Assembly (NCBI RefSeq): GCF_037201975.1
Contig: NZ_CP147520.1
Location: forward strand, 5,642,001-5,706,000
Source: Streptomyces sp. TG1A-60
Lineage (GTDB): Bacteria; Actinomycetota; Actinomycetes; Streptomycetales; Streptomycetaceae
Reading direction: 5' to 3'
Length of the DNA stretch: 64,000 bases
Shown: piece after piece, positions 28,226-38,270 of the stretch
Layout of the letters: every line of letters begins with the position of its first letter
Position numbering within the stretch: position 1 is the stretch's first letter
Program-made: the position numbers and the translations under genes
Notes under the pieces: model-generated
The model's database searches: none
What the model was told of the DNA's origin: nothing
Seen by the model: only the letters and a program-made list of their open reading frames with translations

Positions 28226-29431
28226 GTGAAGGTGGGCAGTCACGCCGGTGCCGGAGATCTGCTGGAGCTGGTCCGCAGCGGCCGGGCCACCACCCGTGGC
28301 GCGCTCCAGCAGGCCACGGGTCTGTCCCGGGCCACGGTCGGCCAGCGCCTGGACCGCCTCTTCCGCGCGGGCTGGCTCCGCGAGGGCGCCGGCGGCCCCG
28401 TCGGCTCCCCGCTCGGGGGACGCCCCTCCATCACCCTCGAATTCGACGACGAGCACGCGGTCGTCCTCGCCGCCGACCTCGACACCCGCCACGCCCGCGC
28501 CGCCGTCCTCTCCCTCACCGGCGAGATCCAGGCCGAACGCACCGGCACGTCGGTCATCGAGGAGGGCCCCGACGCCGTACTGGACGGACTCGGGCGGTGG
28601 TTCGCGGAACTCCTGGAGAAGGCGGGCCGGCCGGCCGACGCGGTCTGCGGCATCGGCCTCGCCGTCCCCGGCCCGGTGGACGTCGACACCGGCCGGGTCG
28701 TCCAGCCGCCGATCATGCCCGGTTGGGACGGCTACGACATAAGAGGCCGTCTGGCCCGCGCCTTCACCGAGCACGCGGCCGGCCCCGTGGGCGTCCCGGT
28801 TCTCGTCGACAACGACGCCAACCTCATGGCGTACGGCGAACAGCGCACGGGATACGCCGACTGCTCGGCGTTCGCGCTGGTCAAGGTGTCCACGGGTATC
28901 GGCGCCGGGATGGTGGTCGACGGCGCCGTATACCGGGGCGTCGACGGCGGCGCCGGCGACATCGGCCACATCCGGGTCCCGCAGGGCGCTCAGGCGCTGT
29001 GCAAGTGCGGCTCGTACGGCTGCCTGGCGGCGGTCGCGAGCGGCGGCGCCGTGGCGCGGCGGCTGGCGGAGGCGGGGGTCCCGGCGGCCTCGGGCTCAGA
29101 TGTGCGGGACCTGCTGACCTCGGGTCACCCCGCGGCGACGGCGCTCGCACGGGAGGCGGGCCGGGCCGTCGGGGACGTCCTCGCCACGGTCGTCACCCTG
29201 TTGAACCCCGGCGTTCTGATGATCGCCGGGGATCTGGCCGGAACCCCCTTCCTCACCGGCGTACGGGAACTGCTCTACCAGCGCGCCCTGCCCCGCTCCA
29301 CGGCCCACCTGGACGTGGTGACCTCCCGGCTGGGGGAGCGGGCGGGCCTGGTCGGGGCGGGCGCACTGGTGGTCGAGCACCTGTACGCGCCGGCGCGAGC
29401 CGAGGAGCGGTTGGTGGCGCTGGGTGTGTGA
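28226..29431 (+). CDS. ROK-family transcriptional regulator
   Basis: The ~400-residue protein has an N-terminal winged helix (TTRGALQQATGLSRATVGQRLDRL, split here at 20 residues in the conserved core) and a C-terminal ROK sugar-kinase-like domain. The VDNDANLMAYGE segment, the KVSTGIGAG loop and the zinc motif CKCGSYGCL near residue 262 are all present. ROK repressors respond to sugars. GGGAGG lies just ahead; GTG 28226, GTG 28232 and GTG 28199 are all possible starts. Its position, divergent from the alpha-glycosidase operon, suggests it controls that operon. Confidence 0.88.
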   Translation: MKVGSHAGAGDLLELVRSGRATTRGALQQATGLSRATVGQRLDRLFRAGWLREGAGGPVGSPLGGRPSITLEFDDEHAVVLAADLDTRHARAAVLSLTGEIQAERTGTSVIEEGPDAVLDGLGRWFAELLEKAGRPADAVCGIGLAVPGPVDVDTGRVVQPPIMPGWDGYDIRGRLARAFTEHAAGPVGVPVLVDNDANLMAYGEQRTGYADCSAFALVKVSTGIGAGMVVDGAVYRGVDGGAGDIGHIRVPQGAQALCKCGSYGCLAAVASGGAVARRLAEAGVPAASGSDVRDLLTSGHPAATALAREAGRAVGDVLATVVTLLNPGVLMIAGDLAGTPFLTGVRELLYQRALPRSTAHLDVVTSRLGERAGLVGAGALVVEHLYAPARAEERLVALGV

Positions 29432-29510
29432 TGCCCCCGCCGGACCGGTCCGCATCGTGGAATCCGGCGCGCGCGGACTGCGTGATTCTCGCCACCCTTG
29501 ATAAGGGTCG

Positions 29511-29635
29511 CGCTCATATGAGCGAATCGCATACGACTCCGCGACTTCAATGGGTGGCACTGGGTGCCACCCGTTGATCGTTCATCGGGCGAACTCAGGC
29601 GTGCCACTTGGTGCTCATGTGAGCACCAAGTGGCA
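29511..29635. repeat. Three consecutive perfect palindromes upstream of ppdK
   Basis: CGCTCATATGAGCG (29511-29524) is a 14-base palindrome. GGGTGGCAC and GTGCCACCC (29552-29572) close on TGG. TGCCACTTGGTGCTCA and TGAGCACCAAGTGGCA (29602-29617, 29620-29635) form a perfect 16-bp stem with a 2-base gap. The third combines words of the first two (GCTCA..TGAGC and GTGCCAC). The largest could end the ROK transcript, though it has no U-tract. Confidence 0.8.
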
Positions 29636-29754
29636 TCTGTCGATGCGATCGCGTTCAAGGGGTGAACGCATATCGGCGTCGTTCCTTGCCAAGCCTTGAC
29701 TTTCGATCTGCTGGCGGACGGGTGGTTACAGGCGCATGACGCGCAAGTGGACGT

Positions 29755-29777
29755 ACCCAGGAGCCTTTGATCTGGGT
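29755..29777 (+). promoter_or_regulatory. Inverted repeat in the ppdK upstream region
   Basis: ACCCAG (29755-29760) and CTGGGT (29772-29777) form 6-bp arms around an 11-base spacer about 50 bases before the ppdK start. It could be an operator or a 5'-leader hairpin. Confidence 0.3.
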
Positions 29778-29827
29778 ATGTTCCTCGCCGTCAGGGCAGC
29801 CACCGCGTCCTCAAGGAGTTGGGACCT

Positions 29828-32574
29828 GTGTCGGAAAACCAAGATCCCCACGTAGGCCACGTAGCTCGCAGTGTTGAGGGCGTGAAGTTCGTCTATGACT
29901 TCACCGAAGGCAACAAGGACCTCAAGGACCTCCTCGGCGGCAAGGGCGCGAACCTCGCCGAGATGACCAACCTCGGTCTCCCCGTGCCACCCGGCTTCAC
30001 CATCACCACCGAGGCCTGCAAGGTCTACCTCGACAGCGGCGACGAGCCCGCGGCACTCCGTGACGAGGTCAGCGCCCACCTGACGGCCCTCGAAGAGAAG
30101 ATGGGCAGGAAACTCGGCCGGTCCGACAACCCGCTCCTCGTCTCGGTCCGCTCCGGCGCGAAGTTCTCGATGCCCGGAATGATGGACACGGTCCTCAACA
30201 TCGGCCTCTCCGACAAGTCGGTCCAGGGCCTGGCCAGGCAAGCAGGCGACGACCGCTTCGCCTGGGACTCCTACCGCCGCCTCATCCAGATGTTCGGCAA
30301 GACAGTCCTCGGCGTCGACGGGGACCTCTTCGAGGAGGCGCTGGAGGCGGCGAAGGCGGCCAAGAAGGTCGTCGTCGACACCGAGCTGGAGGCCGCGGAC
30401 CTCAAGAAGCTCGTCACCAAGTTCAAGAAGATCGTCAAGACCGAGGCCGGCCGCGACTTCCCGCAGGACCCGCGCGAGCAGATGGACCTCGCCATCAAGG
30501 CCGTCTTCGACTCCTGGAACGGCGACCGCGCCAAGCTCTACCGCCGCCAGGAGCGCATCCCGCACGACCTCGGTACCGCCGTCAACGTCTGCTCGATGGT
30601 CTTCGGCAACCTCGGCCCCGACTCCGGCACGGGTGTGGCGTTCACCAGGGACCCCGCCTCCGGCCACCAGGGCGTCTACGGCGACTACCTGCAGAACGCC
30701 CAGGGCGAGGACGTGGTGGCGGGCATCCGTAACACCGTCCCCCTGGCGGAGCTGGAGTCGATCGACAAGAAGTCCTACGACCAGCTGATGCAGATCATGG
30801 AGACCCTGGAGAACCACTACAAGGATCTCTGCGACATCGAGTTCACCATCGAACGCGGCCAGTTGTGGATGCTCCAGACCCGCGTCGGCAAGCGCACGGC
30901 GGGCGCGGCCTTCCGTATCGCCACCCAGCTCGTCGACCAGGGCCTCATCGACGAGGCCGAGGCGCTCCAGCGCGTGACGGGCGCCCAACTGGCCCAGCTG
31001 ATGTTCCCCGCTTCGACGAGGACGCGAAGGTCCGGCAGGTCGGCCGGGGCATCGCGGCGTCGCCGGGCGCGGCGGTCGGCAAGGCCGTCTTCGACTCGTA
31101 CACGGCGGTGAAGTGGTCGCGGTCGGGCGAGAAGGTCATCCTGGTCCGCCGCGAGACCAACCCCGACGACCTGGACGGCATGATCGCGGCCGAGGGCATC
31201 CTGACGTCGCGCGGCGGCAAGACGTCCCACGCCGCCGTCGTGGCGCGCGGCATGGGCAAGACGTGCGTGTGCGGCGCGGAGGAACTCGAGGTCGACACCA
31301 AGCGCCGCCGGATGACCGTGCCGGGCGGACACGTGGTGGAGGAGGGCGACCTGATCTCGATCGACGGGTCGTCGGGCAAGGTCTACCTGGGCGAGGTGCC
31401 CGTGGTGCCCTCCCCGGTCGTCGAGTACTTCGAGGGCCGGATGCACGCGGGCGCCAACGACGCCGACGAACTGGTCGAGGCGGTCCACCGGATCATGGCC
31501 TTCGCGGACCGCAAGCGCCGCCTCCGGGTCCGGGCGAACGCGGACAACGCCGAGGACGCGCTGCGCGCCCGCCGCTTCGGCGCCCAGGGCATCGGTCTGT
31601 GCCGTACGGAGCACATGTTCCTCGGCGACCGCCGCGAACTGGTCGAGCGCCTCATCCTGGCCGACACGGAGGCCGAGCGCGAGGAGTCGCTCAAGCAGCT
31701 GCTCCCGCTGCAGAAGCAGGACTTCGTGGAGCTGTTCTCGGCGATGGACGGCCTCCCGGTGACGGTCCGCCTCCTGGACCCGCCGCTGCACGAGTTCCTG
31801 CCGGACATCACGGAACTGTCGGTACGCGTCGCCCTCGCGGAGTCCCGCCAGGAGCCCCACGAGAACGAACTCCGCCTGCTCCAGGCCGTCCACCGCCTGC
31901 ACGAGCAGAACCCGATGCTGGGTCTGCGCGGTGTACGCCTCGGCCTGGTCATCCCCGGCCTCTTCACGATGCAGGTACGGGCGATCGCCGAGGCCGCGGC
32001 CGAACGGAAGAACTCGAAGGGCGACCCGCGCGCCGAGATCATGATCCCGCTGGTCGGCACGGTCCAGGAGCTGGAGATCGTCCGCGAGGAGGCCGACCAG
32101 GTCATCGCGGAGGTCCAGGCGGCGACGGGTACGGAGCTGAAGCTGGCGATCGGCACGATGATCGAACTGCCGCGCGCCGCCCTGACGGCGGGCCAGATCG
32201 CGGAGGCGGCCGAGTTCTTCTCCTTCGGCACGAACGACCTGACCCAGACGGTGTGGGGCTTCAGCCGCGACGACGTCGAGGCCTCCTTCTTCACGGCCTA
32301 CCTGGAGAAGGGCATCTTCGGCGTGTCCCCCTTCGAGACGATCGACAAGGACGGCGTGGGCTCGCTGGTGAAGCTCGCGGCGGAGGCGGGCCGCGCGACC
32401 CGCCCCGACCTCAAGCTCGGCGTCTGCGGCGAACACGGCGGCGACCCGGAATCGGTCCACTTCTTCCACGAGGTGGGTCTGGACTACGTCTCCTGCTCCC
32501 CGTTCCGTATCCCGGTCGCCCGCCTCGAAGCCGGCCGCGCGGCCTCCCGGTCGACGGGCAGCGACCACCGCTGA
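29828..32574 (+). CDS. ppdK: Pyruvate, phosphate dikinase (frameshifted as given)
   Basis: PPDK interconverts pyruvate, ATP and Pi with PEP, AMP and PPi. The N-terminal ATP-grasp part shows GGKGANLAEM near residue 40 and VRSGAKFSMPGMMDT. The middle part has the phosphohistidine motif SRGGKTSHAAVVARGMGK, and the C-terminal PEP domain has GTNDLTQTVWGFSRDD and GVCGEHGGDP. The frame breaks at 31006-31009: four Cs follow ATGTT where five would keep LMFPRFDEDAKV in frame. With one C added the protein is about 915 residues, normal length. GTG 29828 has AAGGAG 9 bases upstream. The loss of one base in a C-run may be a sequencing error. Confidence 0.9.
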
Positions 32575-32650
32575 CCCCGCGACCACCGGTGCCCTCGCCT
32601 GTCACCTCCTGACCCTCACCGACAAGGCGACGGCACCGGCACATGGAGAG

Positions 32651-32682
32651 AGGGCGGCATCCCGTGCGGGGGGTGCCGCCCT
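32651..32682 (+). terminator. Terminator of ppdK
   Basis: AGGGCGGCA and TGCCGCCCT form a perfect 9-bp stem with a 14-base loop, 77 bases after the ppdK stop. Confidence 0.65.
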
Positions 32683-32756
32683 TCTGGCCCGGCCACGCCT
32701 GCCGTACGCTGAATGCCCTACGAGCCGTTTCGGAGCGCTTCGAAGAAGGTGGCGTC

Positions 32757-33689
32757 ATGACGGGCTGGAACGTGCGTGACATCCCCGACCAGGGCGGTCG
32801 CACGGCTGTCGTGACCGGCGCCAACAGTGGCATCGGGTACGCCGCCGCCCGGGAACTCGCCCGCCGCGGAGCCCATGTCGTCCTCGCCTGTCGCAGCACG
32901 GAGCGAGGGGCCGTGGCGTTGGAGCGGATGCGTTCCGAAGTCCCGGACGGCAGCGCCGAGTTGATGCGGCTCGATCTCGGGGACCTCAACTCCGTACGGG
33001 AGTTCGCCACGACGTACGGACGCGTGCACGACCGGCTGGATCTGCTCCTCGACAACGCGGGGGTGATGGCCGTGGCGCGGGGGCGCACGGCCGACGGGTT
33101 CGAGACGCAGTTCGGGACCAACCACCTCGGCCACTTCGCCCTCACCGGCCTGCTGCTGCCGACACTGCTCGGCACGCCCGGCGCCCGCGTCGTCACTGTG
33201 TCCAGCACCATGCACATGAGGGCGAACATCGATCTCACCGACCTCAACAGCGAGCGTAAGTACGGGCGTTGGCTCGCCTACGGCCGCTCCAAGACCGCCA
33301 ACCTGCTCTTCACCCACGAGCTGGCGCGGCGGCTGGCGGCCGGCGGCTCGGACGTCGTCGCCGCGGCCGTGCACCCCGGTTACGCGGCGACCAATCTCCA
33401 GACGGCCGGCCCCAGCGCCGAGGGCCGCAAGGGCGTCGAGCGGTTCATGCGGATCGGCAACCGCTTCCTCGCCCAGTCCGCCGAAGCCGGGGCCCTGCCC
33501 ACGCTCTACGCCGCGACCGCCCCCGGCGTACGGCCCGACTCCTTCATCGGCCCGTCCTTCGCGATGTGGCGCGGCGCGCCCGGCCCGTCCCGACGAGCAC
33601 CCTGGACCCTCGACGACCGGGCCGGAGAGCGCCTGTGGGCCGCCTCGGAGCGACTCACCGGGGTCACCTACGACGCGCTGAAGGCCTGA
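32757..33689 (+). CDS. Short-chain dehydrogenase/reductase
   Basis: The 310-residue protein has the SDR cofactor motif TGANSGIG near residue 20, DNAGVMA near 97, a catalytic Ser in VVTVSST near 145 and YGRSK near 178. A long C-terminal region resembles retinol-dehydrogenase-like or WW-domain-oxidoreductase-like SDRs. Arg residues after the glycine motif suggest NADPH. The substrate is unknown. ATG 32757 is preceded by GAAGAAGG. It appears to be a single gene and converges on nirD across a small hairpin. Confidence 0.9.
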   Translation: MTGWNVRDIPDQGGRTAVVTGANSGIGYAAARELARRGAHVVLACRSTERGAVALERMRSEVPDGSAELMRLDLGDLNSVREFATTYGRVHDRLDLLLDNAGVMAVARGRTADGFETQFGTNHLGHFALTGLLLPTLLGTPGARVVTVSSTMHMRANIDLTDLNSERKYGRWLAYGRSKTANLLFTHELARRLAAGGSDVVAAAVHPGYAATNLQTAGPSAEGRKGVERFMRIGNRFLAQSAEAGALPTLYAATAPGVRPDSFIGPSFAMWRGAPGPSRRAPWTLDDRAGERLWAASERLTGVTYDALKA

Positions 33690-33719
33690 CGCGTACGGCT
33701 CGCGAAGCGGAGACCGCCG

Positions 33720-33736
33720 CCGCACCGCCGGTGCGG
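33720..33736. terminator. Hairpin between convergent SDR gene and nirD
   Basis: CCGCACC and GGTGCGG form a 7-bp stem with loop GCC, 30 bases after the SDR stop and 67 bases from the nirD stop. Confidence 0.5.
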
Positions 33737-33802
33737 CCCCGTGGCCGCCGGCGACGCGGCGAGCGCGGTGACGGGGTCGGGTCTCCTCGGCCCCTCGGCC
33801 CG

Positions 33803-34153
33803 CTAAGCCGCCCGTATCTCGTACGTGGCGATCCGTACCGAATCGTCGTCCAGGCACTGCCCGCTCTCCAGGTCGAAGCGCTGCTTCAGGAGGGGGGAGG
33901 CGACGAAGGGGCGGCCCTGGCAGGCGCCGGTGAGGCCGCGGGAGAGGACGGCGGCGCCGCTGAAGGGGTCGCGGTTGTCGACGGCGTACAGCCTGCCGGC
34001 GCGGTCGAGGAAGAGCGCGGCCTGGTTGCCGTCGGGGAGCAGGGCGGCCACGCCGCGGCCCGGGATCAGCAGGGTCAGGTCGCAGACCGTGAACCAGCCG
34101 TCCGCCAGCCGCAGCTGGACCTTCACATCGGTTTTCTCGGGAGCGACGGTCAT
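33803..34153 (-). CDS. nirD: Nitrite reductase small subunit NirD
   Basis: NirD is the Rieske-like small subunit of the cytoplasmic NAD(P)H nitrite reductase. The 116-residue protein begins VQLRLADGWFTVCDLTLLIPGRG and has DNRDPFSGAAVLSRGL near residue 60. As in other NirD proteins, the Cys/His cluster ligands of true Rieske proteins are not kept. Its ATG overlaps the nirB stop as ATGA, so translation is coupled. It is the last gene of the three-gene operon. Confidence 0.93.
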   Translation of the reverse strand: MTVAPEKTDVKVQLRLADGWFTVCDLTLLIPGRGVAALLPDGNQAALFLDRAGRLYAVDNRDPFSGAAVLSRGLTGACQGRPFVASPLLKQRFDLESGQCLDDDSVRIATYEIRAA

Positions 34154-36753
34154 CGCTGTGCGCTTCCTTCCAGGACATCGGCGGGCCGCAGGCCGATGGA
34201 CAGCAGCGGCAGGTCGGGCTTGATCTGGTCACGCTCGGGCACGAAGCCGACGACCGGGTCCGGTGTGTCGGGGGCGTTGACGAAGGACACGAACCGGGCG
34301 AGCTTCTCGGGGTCGTTGATGGTGGACGCCCACTCGTCGGCGTAGTGCGCGACATGGTCCGTCATCAGGGACTCCAGCTCCTCGCAGATGCCGAGGGAGT
34401 CCTCGACGACGACGTCCCGGACGTGGTCCAGGCCGCCGGGGATCCGCTCCAGCCAGGTCGACGTGCGCTCCAGCCGGTCGGCGGTGCGGATGTAGAACAT
34501 CAGGAACCGGTCGATCAGCTTGATCAGTTCGGCGTCGGTGAGGTCCTGGGCCAGCAGGTCGGCGTGGCGGGGGGTGGCGCCGCCGTTGCCGCCGACGTAC
34601 AGGTTCCAGCCGTTGGAGGTGGCGATGACGCCGAAGTCCTTCGACTGGGCCTCGGCGCACTCGCGGGCGCAGCCGGAGACCGCCGACTTGAGCTTGTGCG
34701 GGGAACGCAGACCCCGGTAGCGCAGCTCCAGGTCGATCGCCATGCGGACCGAGTCCTGGACGCCGTAGCGGCACCAGGTCTGGCCCACGCACGACTTCAC
34801 CGTACGCAGCGACTTGCCGTAGGCGTGCCCGGACTCGAATCCGGCGTCCACCAACCGGGCCCAGATCAGCGGCAGTTGTTCGACGCGTGCGCCGAACATG
34901 TCGATCCGCTGACCACCGGTGATCTTCGTGTAGAGACCGAAGTCGCGGGCGATCTCGCCGATCACGATCAGGCCCTCGGGGGTGATCTCACCGCCGGGGA
35001 TGCGCGGGACGACGGAGTAGGAGCCGTTCTTCTGCAGGTTGGCGAGGAAGTGGTCGTTGGTCTCCTGCAGCGCCGCCTGCTCGCCGTCGAGGACGTAGCC
35101 GCTCGCGCCGATGGTCGGGGCGAGGGAGGCGATGATCGAGCCGACCGCCGGCTTGCAGATGTCGCAGCCGTCACCGCCCTTGGCCTCGTCGCGGCCGTAG
35201 CGGTCCAGGAGGGCCTGGTAGGTGTTGATGCGCAGGGCGAGGACGATCTCGTACAGCTCCTCGCGGGTCTGCGAGAAGCAGGCGCACAGGCCCTTGTCGA
35301 CGACCACGCCACTGGCTTCGAGCTCGGCGGTGACCAGCTGGCCGAGGACCTTGACGCAGGAGCCGCAGCCCGTGCCGGCCTTGGTGCACTTCTTGACCTC
35401 GGGCACGGTGGTGCACTGGTGGTCGGTGACCGCGCCGCGGATGGCGCCCTTCGACACGTTGTGGCAGGAGCAGATGACCGCCTCGTCCGGCAGCGCGGAC
35501 GGGCCGAGCTGCGCGCCGCCGCCGGAGCCCGCGGGCAGGACCAGCGACTCGGGCGAGATGGGCGGGACGGAGCCGGTGAGCGCCCGCAGTGTGCCGTACG
35601 CCTCCGCGTCGCCGACCAGGATGCCGCCGAGCAGCTCGCCGTCCCGGCCGATGACCAGCTTCTTGTAGACACCCGAGCGGGAGTCGGCGTACACGACGTC
35701 CAGGCAGTCGGCGGTCGCGCCGTGCGCGTCACCGAAGGAGGCGACGTCCACGCCGAGCAGCTTCAGCTTCGTCGACATGTCCGCGCCCGTGAAGGCGGCC
35801 TCGTCCGCCGCGATCGTCGCGGCGGCCGTCTCGGCCTGCTCGTAACCGGGGGCCACCAGGCCGTACACCCGGCCGTCGCAGGCCAGCGCACACTCGCCGA
35901 TCGCGAACACGTGCGGGTCGTTCACGGTCCGGCACTGCTCGTCGACGCTGATGCCGCCGCGCTCGCCGACCGTCAGGCCGCAGTCGCGGGCGAGCTGGTC
36001 GCGGGGGCGGACACCGGCGGAGAACACCACCATGCCGGCGGCGAGTTCGGAACCGTCGGACAGCTTCATCCCGGTGACCGCGCCGTTCTCACCGACGACG
36101 ATCTCCTGCGTGCCCACACCGGTGTGCACGCTCAGGCCCATGTCCTCGATGGTGCGCAGCAGCGCCGCGCCACCGCCGTCGTCCACCTGCACCGGCATCA
36201 GACGCGGCGCGAACTCCACGATGTGCGAGGTGAGTCCGAGGCCCTTCAGCGCGCCGGCCGCCTCAAGCCCCAGCAGACCGCCGCCGACCACGGCACCGAC
36301 CTCGACCTTCTTCGCGTACTCCTCGATCGCGAGCAGGTCCTCGATCGTGCGGTAGACGAAGCAGCCCTCGGCGTCCTTGTTCGGGACCGGCGGCACGAAG
36401 GGGTACGAGCCGGTGGCGAGGACGAGGGTGTCGTACTCGAAGACCTGGCCGGAGCGGGCGGTGACCTTCTTCGACTCACGGTCGATGGTCTCCGCCGGGT
36501 CGCCGACGAACAGCTCGATGCCGTGCGTCTCGATGAACGCCATGTCGGTCATCGACAGGTCCTCGGGCGTCCTGCCCGCGAAGTACGAGGTGAGCGCCAC
36601 ACGGTCGTAGGCCGGGCGCGGCTCCTCGCACAGCACGACCACGCGGTGCGTGGCGGTCAGGCCGCGCTCGGCGAGCGCTTCGAGGAAGCGCTGGCCGACC
36701 ATGCCGTGGCCGACGAGCACGATCGTGGGGGTGGCCCCCAGGGCGGCGGTCAT
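34150..36753 (-). CDS. nirB: Assimilatory nitrite reductase large subunit NirB
   Basis: NirB reduces nitrite to ammonium with six electrons from NAD(P)H. The 867-residue protein has an N-terminal FAD/NAD domain (VLVGHGMVGQRFLEAL), a BFD-type 2Fe-2S region with CSCHNV and TGCGSC near residues 425-465, and a second BFD-like segment ending CDICKP near 530. The C-terminal siroheme/4Fe-4S half carries SCVGQTWCRYG near 650 and SGCARECAEAQ near 690, which together give the four cluster Cys. All cofactor motifs are intact. It overlaps the flanking genes by 4 bases at each end. It needs siroheme, and a chelatase-like gene for this lies 14 kb downstream. Confidence 0.96.
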   Translation of the reverse strand: MTAALGATPTIVLVGHGMVGQRFLEALAERGLTATHRVVVLCEEPRPAYDRVALTSYFAGRTPEDLSMTDMAFIETHGIELFVGDPAETIDRESKKVTARSGQVFEYDTLVLATGSYPFVPPVPNKDAEGCFVYRTIEDLLAIEEYAKKVEVGAVVGGGLLGLEAAGALKGLGLTSHIVEFAPRLMPVQVDDGGGAALLRTIEDMGLSVHTGVGTQEIVVGENGAVTGMKLSDGSELAAGMVVFSAGVRPRDQLARDCGLTVGERGGISVDEQCRTVNDPHVFAIGECALACDGRVYGLVAPGYEQAETAAATIAADEAAFTGADMSTKLKLLGVDVASFGDAHGATADCLDVVYADSRSGVYKKLVIGRDGELLGGILVGDAEAYGTLRALTGSVPPISPESLVLPAGSGGGAQLGPSALPDEAVICSCHNVSKGAIRGAVTDHQCTTVPEVKKCTKAGTGCGSCVKVLGQLVTAELEASGVVVDKGLCACFSQTREELYEIVLALRINTYQALLDRYGRDEAKGGDGCDICKPAVGSIIASLAPTIGASGYVLDGEQAALQETNDHFLANLQKNGSYSVVPRIPGGEITPEGLIVIGEIARDFGLYTKITGGQRIDMFGARVEQLPLIWARLVDAGFESGHAYGKSLRTVKSCVGQTWCRYGVQDSVRMAIDLELRYRGLRSPHKLKSAVSGCARECAEAQSKDFGVIATSNGWNLYVGGNGGATPRHADLLAQDLTDAELIKLIDRFLMFYIRTADRLERTSTWLERIPGGLDHVRDVVVEDSLGICEELESLMTDHVAHYADEWASTINDPEKLARFVSFVNAPDTPDPVVGFVPERDQIKPDLPLLSIGLRPADVLEGSAQR

Positions 36754-37970
36754 TCAGGGCCTCCATCGTTGGTGAGCAGGTGGAGCAGCGGAGCGCCGTT
36801 CGCGGGGAGCGGCTCCGCTCCCTCCCAGGCGCGGGCGAGCGCGCCCACGGTGCCGAGTTCGCCGACGAGCACCCCGCCGACCAGGCGGTCGTCTCGGACG
36901 ACGACCTTGCGGTAGGTGCCGCGGGTGGCGTCGGCGAGCTGGATGACGTCGTCACCGGGCCGGGGCTCGGGCTCGCCGAACGCGGCGAGATCGAGGAAGT
37001 CCGCTCCGGCGAGCGTCAGTCGGGTCAGGGCGCGGGTGCCGGTGTAACGGGAGTCGAGGTTCCCGGCCAGCAACTCGGCCAGGACGTCCGCCTGTTCGAG
37101 CGCCGGGGTGGCGAGCCCGTACACCGTGCCCCCGAACTGGGCGCAGTCGCCGATCGCGTGGATGTACGGGTCGGAGCTGCGCAGCTCCTCGTCGACGATG
37201 ACTCCCTTGTGCACCGCGAGCCCCGCCTCCCGGGCCAGACCCGCACGGGGGTGGACCCCGCAGGCGATGACGACGAGGTCCGCGTCGAGCGCGTACCCGT
37301 CGGCCAGCGACACGGACCGCACGGTCCCGCCGACGCTGCGCACGGCACGTACGCGCGTCTCGGTGTGCACCTCGACACCCAGCTCGGTGAGGTGGTGTCG
37401 GACCAACATGGAGGCGGACGGGTCGAGTTGACGCTCCATCAGTCGCTCGCCCTGCTGGGCGAGGACCACCTGGGCGCCGCGCCGGGCGAGCGCGCGGGAG
37501 GCGGAGACCCCGAGGAGCCCGCCCCCGATGACGACGGCCCGCGCGCCCGGCCGTACGGCCCGCGACAGCCGCATGCAGTCGTCCATGGTCCTGAAGGCGT
37601 GCACCCCGTCGGGGAACTCGTGCCGCTCCGGGTCCCAGAGACCGCGCAGCGGCGGCAGCACCGGGTTGGAGCCGGTCGCGAGGACCAGCCTGTCGTAGGC
37701 GATCTCCGCACCGTCCGCGAGATGTACGGCTCGCATCTCGCGGTCGATACCGACCACCCGGCCGCGCGTCAGCCCGGCGGGGGCGGGCAACGCGATGACC
37801 TCGGGCGCGTACCGCCCGGCCAGGACTTCGGCGAGCAGCACCCGGTTGTACGGTGTGTGCTCCTCCTCACCGATCAGCGTGGCGGGCACACCGAGGTCTC
37901 CGAGCCGCCGGGCGAGACGCACACCCGCGAGGCCGGAGCCGATCACCACCACACGTTCATTCGAGGTCAT
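36750..37970 (-). CDS. NirB-like FAD/NAD(P) oxidoreductase, first gene of the nir operon
   Basis: The 406-residue protein resembles the flavin domain of NirB alone: IGSGLAGVRLARRL near residue 10, VVIGGGLLGVSASRALARRG near 147, and GDCAQFGGTVYGLA near 275. It lacks the Fe-S and siroheme parts. It probably delivers electrons from NAD(P)H to NirBD or to the nitrate reductase NasA, which lacks a reductase of its own here. Its stop overlaps the nirB start as ATGA. A GlnR-box-like element lies 24 bases before its ATG. Confidence 0.88.
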   Translation of the reverse strand: MTSNERVVVIGSGLAGVRLARRLGDLGVPATLIGEEEHTPYNRVLLAEVLAGRYAPEVIALPAPAGLTRGRVVGIDREMRAVHLADGAEIAYDRLVLATGSNPVLPPLRGLWDPERHEFPDGVHAFRTMDDCMRLSRAVRPGARAVVIGGGLLGVSASRALARRGAQVVLAQQGERLMERQLDPSASMLVRHHLTELGVEVHTETRVRAVRSVGGTVRSVSLADGYALDADLVVIACGVHPRAGLAREAGLAVHKGVIVDEELRSSDPYIHAIGDCAQFGGTVYGLATPALEQADVLAELLAGNLDSRYTGTRALTRLTLAGADFLDLAAFGEPEPRPGDDVIQLADATRGTYRKVVVRDDRLVGGVLVGELGTVGALARAWEGAEPLPANGAPLLHLLTNDGGPE

Positions 37971-37993
37971 GTCCTTGAGCGTGCGGTGCCGGT

Positions 37994-38031
37994 GTTACCC
38001 GACCGCATCGCGTCTGTTTCCCACGAGGAAC
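37994..38031 (-). promoter_or_regulatory. GlnR-box-like element of the nir operon
   Basis: On the - strand the order is GTTCC-N6-GAAAC-N6-GATGC-N6-GTAAC, matching the GlnR pattern gTnAc-N6-GaAAc repeated twice. The 22-base spacing of alternating pentamers is exact. It ends 24 bases before the first gene of the operon. Confidence 0.65.
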
Positions 38032-38270
38032 GCTGCCCTCCCCGCGGCCCCGAGGGGAGTGTGAGGGGTTTCCGGACGACCGGGGCGGTGCGTGAGGTCG
38101 TCCTGGATCAGCGCGCTGACCTGGCGGTACGGGGGTCATGCGGGCGTATACGGGAGGGCGGCGCCGACGGCGGCGCGACGGCGCTCGCCAGGGTGACCCC
38201 GGCACGGCAACCTCAGAAGACCCTCAGGTCGATGGACAGCACACCTGTCACCCCGCATAAGGTCGCGCTC

